Made by a program: the position numbers and the translations under genes. A stretch of 36,136 bases of DNA from assembly GCA_000474255.1 (NCBI GenBank), contig BATO01000063.1, forward strand, positions 1 to 36,136, in the 5' to 3' direction. This document shows, one piece after another, positions 8,069-19,300 of the stretch (position 1 is the first letter of the stretch; each line of letters starts with the position of its first letter). The notes under the pieces were generated by a model. It was not told where the DNA came from, did no database searches, and saw nothing but the letters and a program-made list of their open reading frames with translations. This stretch comes from Aquipseudomonas alcaligenes MRY13-0052 (GTDB taxonomy: Bacteria > Pseudomonadota > Gammaproteobacteria > Pseudomonadales > Pseudomonadaceae).

Positions 8069-8347
8069 TCACTGGCTGGCGCCGTCGCTACCGCCTTCCT
8101 TATTCGGCCCTTGCAGGCGCTGCAGCGCCATGTTGGACGAGTTGATGCAGGCTTCGGTGTCACCGGCGGTCTTGGCCTGTTCGGCCTTCATGCGCAGGTC
8201 TTCGACGTCTTTCTTCAGCGGGTCGCCCAGGGTGGTGTTGGTGGCCATGGCGTCACTGATCTTCTGCAGGTTGATGGTGCAGAGGTCATCGGCGAATACC
8301 GGGGAGGCCATCAGGGCGGCTGTAATCAACAGGGCAGTACGTTTCAT
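8069..8347 (-). CDS. Small exported protein of unknown function with two cysteines
   Basis: The protein has 92 residues from ATG 8347, with GGAG upstream at about nine bases. MKRTALLITAALMASPVFAD is a typical Sec signal peptide with cleavage after the Ala at 19. The mature protein has Cys in DDLCTIN and TEACINSS, which could form one disulfide, and is otherwise helical. The central motif DVEDLRMKAEQAKTAGDTEA parallels EVQRLRAEGEELHKAGNHEE of the gene at 7720, so the two are probably an old tandem duplication. It lies downstream of tpsB on the same strand but is separated from it by REP sequences, and a link to secretion is not shown. Confidence 0.75.
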   Translation of the reverse strand: MKRTALLITAALMASPVFADDLCTINLQKISDAMATNTTLGDPLKKDVEDLRMKAEQAKTAGDTEACINSSNMALQRLQGPNKEGGSDGASQ

Positions 8348-8429
8348 GAGGGGTTCTCCTCTCTCGTGCTTTGGCACTCGGATAGGCCCTTTGTGGAGGC
8401 CGAGTGGAACAATGACGTCCGAGACGGAT

Positions 8430-8632
8430 AAGCCCGGGCTTGCCGACGGGCTTGTAAGGATGGACTGCCCGGTGAAACGCGCGGTTCAGTGTTTTTCTGG
8501 CGTCGCCAGGAGTGGGGCCGCCGCAGGCCCCGGGCTGAAGCCCGGGCTACGGCAGAGAGGATCGAAGGGGCCGCCCCGGCGCTAAAGCCCTGCCCACGAG
8601 ATGGGGTCACATGGGCCGGGCTTCAGCACGGG
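8430..8632. repeat. REP-like palindrome cluster after tpsB; rest of 8348-8653 without gene
   Basis: AAGCCCGGGCTT (8430-8441) is a perfect 12-bp palindrome. CCCGGGCT-GA-AGCCCGGG (8529-8546), followed by CTACGG, is the common REP form. A related element in reverse orientation (GCCGGGCTTCAGCACGG) lies at about 8615-8631. The cluster sits between the tpsB stop and the next gene and may act in 3'-end stability. I see no ORF worth listing in 8348-8653. Confidence 0.55.
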
Positions 8633-8653
8633 AGCGGATTCGGGGCGTGGCGC

Positions 8654-10324
8654 TTAGAGGACCTTGAACACCACTTGCAGGTTGACGTAGGCGTTGTCCT
8701 GGTCGGAGCGCACCTTGGTCAGGGGCACGCCAAGGGTCACTTCGCCGCTGAGGCGCGAGGTGGCCTGCCAGTTGAAGCCGCCGCCCACGCTGTCGAGTTT
8801 CTCCGGCTGGCGGAACGAGGAGTCGATGCGCCCGTAGTCGTAGAAGCCGAAGCCGGTGAGGGCCTGGGTGACTCGGTAGTTGGCCTGCAGGTTGGAGTAC
8901 ATACCACCGTCGCCGGCCAGCTCGCCCTGGCGGTAGCCACGCACGGTGGAGGCGCCGCCGATCTGGAACAGCTGGCTGGAGGGCACGCCCTCGCGGTTGG
9001 CGTACTGCCAGGCGCCGCTGGCGTTGAGGTACCAGTCCGCGCTGAGGGCCTGGTAGAACTGCCAGTAGCCGACCCAGAGGCCGTAGTTCTCGCGGATGGC
9101 GGTGCCTTCCAGCTCGCTGCGGGCATCCTGGTAACCCAGGCCCACGCGCAGGGAGCGGCCCGGCGCCAGGTACAGCGCGGTGAGGTCGGCCTGGGTGGTG
9201 CGCACGCGGTTCTCGTTGAGGAAGACGTCGGCGATGTAGTTCTTGGTGCGCTGCTCGCCATAGGTCAACTGGCCGGTGAGCAGCCAGTCCTGGTTGCTCC
9301 ACAGCGGGTGGCTGATGAACAGCGAGCCGTTCTTCGAGTCGCTCTCCGAATCCAGGCTGCGGAAGGGCCCGTAGATGACCTTCGCCTTGCTCTTGCCGAG
9401 ACGCCCGCCGATGCGCCCGCCCAGGGTGTTGAAGGGCGCGTCGTAGGACAGCATGCCCACGCCCGAACCCCGGGAGCCGGAGAGGAAGGCGGAGAACACG
9501 TCGTCACGGCCGAGGGCGCCGTAGTGGCGGTACATCATGCCGCCGGTTTCTTCACCGGTGGATTCGTAGCCGTGGTTGTTGGCGAACAGGTCGAGGCTGT
9601 TCTGCGGCGGCTCGTTGACGTTCACGTAGACGTCGGTGAGGCCGTAGCCCTTGCCCGGTTGCAGCGAGGCGGAGAGGGTGCCGTTGCTCACGCGGTTGAA
9701 GCGCGACAGCTCGGCCTCCAGGCGCTTGGGGTCCACCAGCTCGCCGTTGCCGATGTCCAGGCGCTCGCGGATGAAGTCCTCGTTCATGTAGCTGTTGCCT
9801 TCCAGCACCAGCTCGCCGACGCGGCCTTCCACCAGTTGGATGCGCACGCGGCCCTGCTCGATGCGCTGGGGCGGCAGGATGGCGCGGGCGGTGACGTAGC
9901 CTTTCTCGTCGTACAGGCGGTTCACTGCCGAGATTAGCTGCTGCAGGTCGGCGAAGCCCACCTTGCGGCCGAGGTAGGGCTTGGCCATCGCCTCCAGTTG
10001 CTGGGCGTCGAGGATGGCGGTTTCGCTGAACACCACGGCGTCCAGCTGGAAGGCGAGGTTGGGGTTGTCGGGCAGCTTCTGGTCGCCCACCACCGGCACG
10101 TCCAGCGCCGGGGTGTCGTCCTGCGGGCGGGCTTCCTGGCGCTCCTGGGCGCGCTGGGGCTGGCGCAGCAGCTCCGAGCTGATGGCGCCGGGCAGCGCGC
10201 CGGAGGGCAGGGCCTCGGCGCTGGCGATGGCGGCGAACAGCAGCCCGGCCGCACCGAGCAGGAAGGGCGCGCGGCTGGCGACGGCCCGCAGGCCGCCGTT
10301 GGTGAGGGTCTTAGATGGAGTCAT
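8654..10324 (-). CDS. Two-partner secretion transporter TpsB (ShlB/FhaC family outer-membrane pore)
   Basis: The protein has 556 residues. ATG 10324 is chosen because it begins a signal peptide (hydrophobic LLGAAGLLFAAIASAEA, about 22-38) and overlaps the tpsA stop by 14 nt (ATGACTCCATCTAA). Order: signal; a Gln/Arg-rich helix (about 47-66) of the kind that plugs FhaC; POTRA1 about 92-167 (FQLDAVVFSETAILDAQQLE ... QLVEGRVGELVLEGN); POTRA2 about 169-237; then a 16-strand beta barrel to the C-terminus. The VRGYR signature of the inward loop is at about residue 460. The last strand ends VVFKVL rather than in Phe. It exports the tpsA product unfolded from the periplasm to the cell surface. Because the pair shares an overlap, it is almost certainly translationally coupled to tpsA. 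Confidence 0.93.
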   Translation of the reverse strand: MTPSKTLTNGGLRAVASRAPFLLGAAGLLFAAIASAEALPSGALPGAISSELLRQPQRAQERQEARPQDDTPALDVPVVGDQKLPDNPNLAFQLDAVVFSETAILDAQQLEAMAKPYLGRKVGFADLQQLISAVNRLYDEKGYVTARAILPPQRIEQGRVRIQLVEGRVGELVLEGNSYMNEDFIRERLDIGNGELVDPKRLEAELSRFNRVSNGTLSASLQPGKGYGLTDVYVNVNEPPQNSLDLFANNHGYESTGEETGGMMYRHYGALGRDDVFSAFLSGSRGSGVGMLSYDAPFNTLGGRIGGRLGKSKAKVIYGPFRSLDSESDSKNGSLFISHPLWSNQDWLLTGQLTYGEQRTKNYIADVFLNENRVRTTQADLTALYLAPGRSLRVGLGYQDARSELEGTAIRENYGLWVGYWQFYQALSADWYLNASGAWQYANREGVPSSQLFQIGGASTVRGYRQGELAGDGGMYSNLQANYRVTQALTGFGFYDYGRIDSSFRQPEKLDSVGGGFNWQATSRLSGEVTLGVPLTKVRSDQDNAYVNLQVVFKVL

Positions 10325-13300
10325 CGTCACTGCTCTGGGTACCGAGGTTGACCGCCAGCGGGGCGGCGGAGATTGCATTGGCACGTTGCAGCGCCGGGCG
10401 CACGGGGTAGGCCGCGGAGTAGGCGGGCATCGCCTCCCCGCCGGTCTGGCGCAGGTCGGTGCTGAAGTGCGGGCGGGCCAGGTCGAAGGTGGCGTGGCCG
10501 CTGGTGACCATGTTGCGGGTGAATACGCCACGGGCCGAGTTGAACCACATGGGCGCGCGGGAGCCGGTGGCGCCGCGGGTCTCCAGGTCCAGCGAGAAGC
10601 CCTTCCAGGGGATGTAGTACTGGAAGTCGCTGGCGTAGCGCAGCGCCGGGGTGGTGTTGTCCATCAGCGCGCTGACGTAGCCGGTGGTGAGCTTCATCTC
10701 TTCGCCGATGTGGCCGTTGACGATGTTGAAGCGCACGGCGTTGGAGCGGATGTCGGCGACACGGGCGGCCAGCTGCTCGTTGAGCACGTAGGGCGCGCCG
10801 GTGATGCCCAGGTCGATGCGGTCGGCCACGCCGCCCTGCAGGTGGGTGGCCCACAGGCGCAGCGGGGTGGCCTGCACGGTCTGGGTGACCTGGCCGCGGA
10901 TGCTTTCGGCGCGCAGTTCCAGGTCACGGGCGACGCGCACGTCGGCCAGATCCAGGTCGGTGGTGCCGAGCACGCCGTCGCCATCGCCCACCAGGTGGGC
11001 GGAGCCGGTGAGGGCGTGCACGCGCTCGGCACGGGCCTCGCGTTGCAGGTGCAGGTTGACGTCGCCCACCGGGGTCTCGGCGTTGAAGTGGCCGGTGTGC
11101 AGGCGGATGGCAGCGCCGTTCTCGCCAATGCCGGTGGCGGCCACCAGGTCGACCTGGCCGGTGCCTTCGTCGGTGGTGCGGATCACCGAATCCTCGTCGT
11201 CCATGAGGATCGAGCCGAGGCTGGAGGTGAGGGACACCAGGCCGTCCAGCACGCTGTTGGACATCACTAGGTCGTTCTGCGTGGCGACCACATTGGCACC
11301 GAGGCCGAACAGGCCCAGGGCGCCCTGCTTCTGCACGACGTTGAACGGGTTCAGCGCGGTGCCGATGTAGCCGGAGGTCAGGCCGTTGCCGTCCACGGCA
11401 CGCAGGTTGACCAGGCCGCCGTCGAAGGTGGCGTGGTCGCCCAGGGAGTAGAAGTTGCCGTTGTTGGCCACCAGGTTGGTTTCGCCCTTCACGTCGATCT
11501 TGCCGACCACCACGTTGCCGTTGAGCACCACCACGTTGGCGGTGCCCGGGGCTACCAGGCGGTACACGGTGACCGGGTCGTTGCCATTGTTGGTGACCTG
11601 GATGGGGTTGTCCGGCGAGCCGATGTTGCGCCCGGCGTCGATGTACAGGCCGCCGGTGACGGCGCCGGCGACGCCGGTGGCGGTCTGGTTGATCACGTCA
11701 CGGCCGGCATAGACGTAGAGGGTGCCGCCCACGGTGATGTCCTTGAGGATCACGTCCTGGGAGGTGCCCACGTGGTAGTCGCCCTTGGCGTCGATCACCA
11801 CCGGGTCCTTGGCTTCGACCGCCAGGTCGTAGCGTGGGCGCAGGGTGATGCGCACGGTGTCGCCGTCTACCTGTTCGGATTGCAGCGTGCCCGGCTTGGC
11901 CTCGGCGAGGAAGGCCATCAGCTGGCTGGAGCTGTAGCTGTTGCCTTCCGAGGAGGAGAGCTGGGTGACGATGGGCAGGTAGCCGTCGGTGCGCTTGAGG
12001 GTGAAGACCAGGGTCTCCGACTCGGGCAGGGCCTGGGTCGGGTCGTTGTTCAGGCGGATCGAGCCCTGGGTGGCGGAGACGTTGGGCAGCGCGCCGGTGG
12101 AGGGACGGTCGCCCGCCACCGCGCCGGCGTTGATCACCGTGCCCAGCATGCTCTTGTCCCAGACCGCGCCGTGGGTCATCTGCGCGTACAGCTCGGAGCC
12201 GGTGTCCAGGCTGTACTGGAAGTTGGCCGAACGGGTCTGCAGCAGGCCCTGGTCGACGCCCGGCGCGCCGGCCAGGAAGCTCTTCGCCTCCAGGTAGCGG
12301 GCCTTCATGGCGCTGTTGATCTCGGCGTCGCTGGCGCTGTGGCCGAGGTTGGCGCTGACCTGCTCGCGGTAGAGGTTCAGGCCCGCGCTGGTCAGGCTGA
12401 AGCTGCCGTCCGGGTTGCTGGCGCGCTCGCGGAGGGTCCAGTAGTCGCTGTAGTAGCGCTCCACCAGGTTCTCGTAGCCGTTGATGGTGCTCTGCGCGTG
12501 GTTGGCGTCGGTGAGGCCCATGGCCTCCCACTCGGCGATCTTCTCCTGCAGCTTGGCGTCCTGGTCCTCGCCCTTGGGCGCGGCACCGAGGATCTGGCCG
12601 CTCGGGGTGTTGAGCTCGACGTTGCCGAACAGCGACTCGATGTAGCCGACGTTCATGTTGCCGCTGCCCTGGGTGAGGGTGACGCTGCCCGGGGCGGAGG
12701 CGTTGATCTCGTTGCTCTGGGTGACCAGCGGGTTGTTGACCCCGCCGATGGAGCTGCCCGAGCCCGAGTGCAGGTTGAGCACGTCGCCCCCGATGGACAC
12801 GCCCACGGCGTCGGCGTGCTGGTAGATGCCGCCGACGGCGTTGACGGTGACGTCGCCCGTGGTCTGGATCGACTTGGCGTAGAAGTCGCCGCTGCTGGCC
12901 AGGAAGATGTCGCCCTGGCTGCTGGCGCTGACCGAGGCGCCGGTGACGCGGGAGTCGATCAGCTTCAGCGCGTCGCTGGCGCTGCCGATGCCGGCGCTGG
13001 CGTTGAGCACCAGGTCCTTGCCCTGTAGCGAGCCGCCGGCCTGCAGCAGCGAGCCGGTGACGTCGAAGGTGCTGGTGCCGACGTCGTTGCGGATGGTGCC
13101 GCCGATCAGCACGTTGGAGCCGGAATCCACCTGCAGGCGCGACTCGCTGTTGCCGACGAAGCGGATCGGGATGGCGTGGTCGGCCTTCACGCTGTTGGTG
13201 ACGGTCATCTGGATGTCAGTGGCCAGGTCGAAGGTGGCGCCGGCGTAGTAGCCGCCCCACTCGTCGCCGTTGGAGGTGGCGCGCACGGTGGTGTAGCCGA

Positions 13301-16300
13301 TGTTGGCGTCGGCCCACTGCATGAAGGCCTTGTCGTCACCGGTGACGGCACGGACCACCACGTCGCCGGCGCTGGTCAGGTAAGCCTTGCCGTCGGCAGT
13401 GGCGATCTCGCTCACCCAGCGGCCCAGGTTGCCGGGGATCTCGTCGCTCTTGCCCGAGATGCCGGTGGGGCCGGTGTAGGTGCGGGTGATGTGGTAGTCC
13501 TGGGTCCACTCGTAGCGGGCGCCGGCCTGCGGGTTGTAGGTGAAGTCGCGGCCGATCACGCTCGCCAGGCTGGCGCCGGTGAGGGCGGTGGCGCCGTTGG
13601 CGTTGTTGTAGACCGAGACGCTGTCCTGGCCGGCCTGGTTGACGTACCACCAGGTCTGCGCGCGGCCGTCGCCCCAGTGCTTGAGGGTGTCGGTGATGCG
13701 CACCACGCTCTGGCCACCGTTGCCCAGGTCGATGTCGGTGAGCATCAGGTCGCGGCCGGTGGTGTTGTTGATCTCGACATCGCCGTAGCCGGAGTTGACG
13801 ACGATGTTGCCCACCGTGTTGGTGTTGATGATGTTGCCGGTCAGCGACACCGAGCCGCCGCCGGCGGCGTTGATGCGCTGCACCTGGATGCGCTGCTTGT
13901 CCGAATCCCAGTACACCACCGGCACCTCGTCGGCACCGTTGCCGTCGGCGATGCCGCTGACGTTGTTCAGGCGCACCAGGCCGTTGCCGTTGGCGATGCT
14001 GGCGATCTCGGCGGCCGCGGCGGCGCCCAGGTTCAGCGACCAGTCGGTGCGCGCGCCCACCTCGATGCCGGCGTTGATGTTGATGTTCTTGGCGTTGATC
14101 GCCAGGGCGCCGCCCACGCGCAGGGCGCTGGCGGTGGAGCCCGAGGTGTCGGATTGGCCCAGGGCCGCACTGTTCTGCGTCTTGTAGGCCTGCATCATGG
14201 TGTAGCGCCAGTCCCACACACCGGTGTTGCCGGTCCAGAAGTCATGGTCGCTGGCCGACATGTTGCCGCTGTATTCGTACCGGGTGTCCTTGTACCAGAC
14301 GCGGTTGGCGGTGTTGTCGTCGTCGGTCTCCCAGTAACCGCGGACCATGCCGTCGAGGATGATCTGCTGGTCGGTGCCGTTGCCGCTGCCGTAGTTGCGG
14401 ATCAGGTAGTCGGTGAAGGCTTCCTTGCTGGTGAAGGCGTAGGAGCCGTTGTAGACCACGTTGGCGGCGAACTCGGCGATGGCGTCGGGGACGTTGCGGC
14501 CGCTGCTGAGGCTGCTCGGGTTCAGGCCGTTGATGACGTTGGCCCACTCCGACTGCACCGAGGCCAGGTTCCAGCTGCGGCCCGGCAGGCTGACGAACAG
14601 GTCGCCGTTGGGCACGTTCATGCTCAGCTGGTAGCTCTCGATGGTGGCGAACTGCGAGACGTTGCCCGAGGTGTTGCTCAGCGAGGTGTTGCCCTTGAGG
14701 TTCTCGATGTCGCCGAGCACCAGGATGCCCGGAGCCGGGCTGGTGTTGCCCGCCAGGTTGGTGTCGTAGGTGTTCTCGATGACGATCGAGGGCACGCTCG
14801 GGCGCTGGGTGGCATCGTAGTAGTCGGACTGCGAGCGCTTCACCTCGGTCAGGGTGGCGCCGCTGTTGGCCAGCTTGGCCGCGCCGGTGGAGGTGATGCT
14901 ACCGGTGCCCGCGGCGGAGACCAGGATGCCGTTGGTCACCAGGTAGTCGTCGGAGCTGTTGTGGATGATCACCGTCGGTGCGCCGTAGGCGGTCAGGTTG
15001 GCACCGGACTGCTGGATGCGATCGGCACCGACGCGGATGTCACCGGCGCCGGCGATGATGTCGCCGATCACCAGGGTGTCCACGGTGGTGTTGCCGTTGG
15101 CGCCGGCGCCCAGGGACTGCGCGGTGCTGGCGCGCATCTGGGTGTAGAGGGCGATCTGGTCGCTCAGGCTGGTGTACGCGGCCGAGCCCGGGGTGAGGCC
15201 GGCGAGCTGCTGGTTGAGGCTGGCCAGGGTGGCGTCGATCTCGGCCAGCGGGCGGAACGCGTTGGCGCTGCCGGCGGCCTTGTACTGCACGCTCAGGTCG
15301 TTCAGCGAGGACACGGTGCGCAGCTGGTTGCCGTCCCAGTAGACCTCCTGGCGGTTGCCCGCGCCCGCCACCACACGGCTGTTGGCGAGGTTCAGGCTGG
15401 CCAACTGGTTGACCCGGTCGGAGCGGGTGGTCTGCTCGCTGGAGAACAGCGCCAGGTAGGGGTTCTTGCCCACGCCGCCGCCGCTGGCGCTGACCGCGCC
15501 GTTGGTGGCGATCAGGTCGACGTTGCGCACCGAGCGCAGCAGGGCGCCGGTGCCGAACACCAGGTCGTTGGTGGTGGTCGCGGTGGCGTCGGCATCCAGA
15601 ACCGCAGTCACCGGGATCAGCGTGTTGTTGACCACCACCGTGCTGGCGGTGGCGCGGATGTCGTTGGCCAGGTTGCCGTCGGCGCTCTGGCCGGCGCGCA
15701 GGCCGAGGTTGCCATAGCCGAGCAGGTCGGCGTTGGCGCCGAAGCGGATCAGCTGGGCGGCGGTCAGGTCGATCTTCGAATCACCGCCACCGGCGCCCAC
15801 CAGGCCGTAGACATCCACGCGGGCATTGGTGCTGGCGCGGGTGGCGCTGTACGCGCCGACCTGCAACAGGCCGCTGCTCTTCATGCTCAGGTTGTCGCCG
15901 AAGGTCACCTGGTTGGCGACGTCCACGTCCATCTCGGTGCCGGCGTAGGGCGCGGCGATGGCGCCACCGGCGGAGAGCTTGCCGGTGTCGGCGGCGCGCA
16001 TGGTGTTGTGGGCGCTCAGGCGCAGGTGGCCCTTGTCGATGTCCAGCGGGCTGCCCACGGTGGCCAGGCCGACGTTGTTGCCGACCTGGATGCGGGTGGT
16101 GTCGCGGATGCTGTTGTCGATCAGCACGGCGCTGCCGCTGATCACGCCGCCCGAGCCGGAGAAGGCCTCGGCGCCACCTTGGGTGATGGTGTGGGCTTCG
16201 ATGTCGAGGCCGTCGAGCGCGGCCACGCGGGCGCCGTCGCGCACCAGCACCTGGGTGGTGGCACCCAGGTCGAGGTCGATGAAGGTGCCCGAGGCACCGA

Positions 16301-19300
16301 CCATGGCGGCCTGGATCGAGTCGCTGTCGGCGGCGTAGTCGAGGCGGTGCTCGGCCAGTACGTCGGTGCGGCCGGTGAGGATGTTGGTGCTGCCCAGCAC
16401 GTCCACGGTGGTGGCGCTGGTGGCGTCGAGGTTGAGGGTGGAGGCGCTGCCGGCCACCACGCCGCCGCTGCCGGCCACCGCATCACCGCTGATGCCGTTG
16501 CTCCCGGTGGCGGAGAGGGCCAGGGTGCCGCCCACCAGGCCGGTGGCGCCGAAGCGCACGCGCTGGGTGGCGTCGATGTCGGCCAGGCCGACGTTGGCGC
16601 CGATGGCCAGCAGGCCGCCGACGGCGATGCCGGTGGCGTCGGTCTTGACCCGGGTGGCGTCGCTGGCCTTCACCGCGGCATTGCCGGTGATGGCGAGCTG
16701 GGTGCCCTGGCCGATATCGGCGAGCACGTTGGTGTCCAGGTTGGCGCTGGCGACGGTGGCGTTGAGGCCCATCAGGGCACCCCCGCTGGCGCCTACGGCT
16801 TGGGCTTCGGCGCTCTGGCTGCGGGTGCGCTGGGCGGCGGCGTCCACGTCCAGCGAGCCGCCGGTGAGGTTCACCGCGCCGGTGCCGGCCTGCACGCTGT
16901 TGTCCACCGAGGCGGTGGCGACGCTGGCACCGATGGCGCCGGCGCCCACGGAGGCGCCGATGGCGAAGGCGCGGGTCATCGGGTCGGTGCTGGCGCGGAT
17001 GCCGATGGCGCCCTGGGTGGTGACGCGGCTGCCATCGTCGACCCAGGCGCGGGCGCTGGTGTGGTCGCTGGCGGTGGCGACCACCGCGTTGCCGGCGACG
17101 ATGCCGCCGCTGACGCCGACGGCGTCGACGTTGTTGCTGGAGCGCGCGCTGGCATCGACGGCGAGGCTGCCGGCGCTGACCTGCACGTTCTTGCCCACCA
17201 GTGCCTGGGCCTGGCCGGTGCTGCTGGAGGTGGCGATGCTGGCGCCCACGGCCACGCCGCCGGCACTGACGCCGACGGTCTGCGCCTTGAGCGCGTGGTC
17301 GAGGTCGGCGTCGACGCTGAGGGCGCCGCCAGCGGTGATGTTGGCGCCGTCGAGGATGCGCGCAGTGGTCTGGCTGGATTTCTCGCTCACCGCCACGGCG
17401 GCGCCGAGGCCCACCAGACCGCCACCGCCCGCCTGGGCGAGGGCCTGGGTGGTGCCGTCCTGGCCGTCTTCGGCGCTGATGCGCACGTTGCCGCCGGCAC
17501 GCAGGGTGCCGCCCAGTTCGGCGAGGCTGTGGTCACCGACGTTGATCACCGAGACACCGGCGCCGGCACCCACCAGGCCGCCGGCTACACCGGCTGCCTC
17601 GCTGAGGGCATCGGTGCTGTTGTGGGCGCTGACGGTGACGTTGCGGCCGGCGTCCAGGGTGGCGTTGCCCACCCGTGCAGCGGCGGAGTAGGCGGTGCCG
17701 TCCGGGGTGCTGAGGAAGGTGTCGTTGGGGCTGATGGATTGCTGGTTGGCGTTGATGTCGGCCTGCAGCTGGCTGGAGCCGGCGAAGCCATTGCCCATCT
17801 GGCCGTTGAGGCCGGAGTTGCGAGCGACGCCCTGGGCGTTGCGGATGCTGTTGTCGAGGCTACCGGTGGCCTGGGAGGAGGCGCCGGACGCGACGCTGAC
17901 CACCGAGACGCCGGCGCCCGCGCCGACGTAGCCACCGCCGGCGGCGGCGATGGAGACGGAGTCGATGTCGCGGCTGTTCTCGGCTTCGACGGTGATGTCG
18001 CGGCCGGCCTTGACCGTGGCGCCGTCGCCGACGCTGGCGATGGCGCCGCTGCGCACCACCTGCACGTCGGCGCCGGCACCGACGCCGGCCACGCCGCCGA
18101 CACCGGCGGTGCCGAGCACGTCGGTGGTTTCGAGGCTGTCCTGGGCGTGCACGCGCACGTCCTGCTGGGCGCCGCCCAGCTGGGTGTTGATCTGGCTGCC
18201 CGCGCCGACACCGGCGAGGGTCTGGCCCTTGGCGACCAGCACGTTGACGGTGCCGGCCACGCCGGCGGTGCCGCCACCGGCGCCGGTGAAGCCGACGATG
18301 GTCACGTCCTGGGCGGCGCTGGCGTCGATGGCGGTGAGGCCGCTGGCGTCCAGGCGGGTGGCGCCGGAGGTGGAGGCCTCGGTGCGCTGGTTGAGGTCGG
18401 TGACGATGATGGTGGCACCGACGCCGGCCACACCGCCGCCTGCTACGCCACCGGCGACGATGTCGAGGTCGTTGTCGGCGTCGGCGGCGATCTCGATGCC
18501 ACCGGCGTCGCTGCGCAGGTTGGAGCCCTGCACGTTGCTGCGCACGGTGCCGGCCAGGGTGGTGACGGCCACCGAGCCGTTGACTCCGGCGGTACCGCCG
18601 ATGGCGGCGCCGACGACCACGGCGTTGAGGTCGTGGGTGGCGCGGGCGTTCACGCCAATGCCGGCGTCGCTGCCGAGGGTGGCGTTCGCGACCAGGGCCT
18701 GGGTGTCGTGGTCGAGGATGTTGGTAGTGGTGGACACGCCGACCCCGGCGGTGCCACCGCCTGCGCCGGCACCGTTGCCGGTGGTGACGCGGGTGTGGTG
18801 GTAGGCGCCGACCTGGGTGGCGGCGTCGCTGTCGAGGGTGGCACCGCTGACCTGGGCCAGGGTGGAGCCGCCGACCCTATTGACGGTGACCGCGCCGGCC
18901 ACGCCGACGCTGGAACCGCCGCCGACGCTGACGGAAACGGTGTCGATCTCGTCGGTGCTGCTGGCGACGACGCCGATGCCCTTGATGCTTTCCTGCAGGG
19001 TGCGATCGCGCAGGTCGCTGCCCATGTTGCCGTTGAGCTGGCCGTTGTCGATGGCGCGGGCGGCGCCCTGGCCGTCGGCGCTCAGGTGGGTGGACGCACC
19101 GGTGACCCGGGCGGTGGTGGTGCCTTCGAGCTGGTTGACCGCCACCGCGCCGGACAGGCCGACGCCGGACAGGCCCACGCCCAGGGCGCCGGCCACGGTT
19201 TCGATGTCGCTGTCGGAGCGTGCGGTCAGCAGCAGGCTGCCGTCGCTGTGGACCTGGGCACCGTCACCGATCTCGGCCAGGGTGGAGCCGCCGACCCTGT

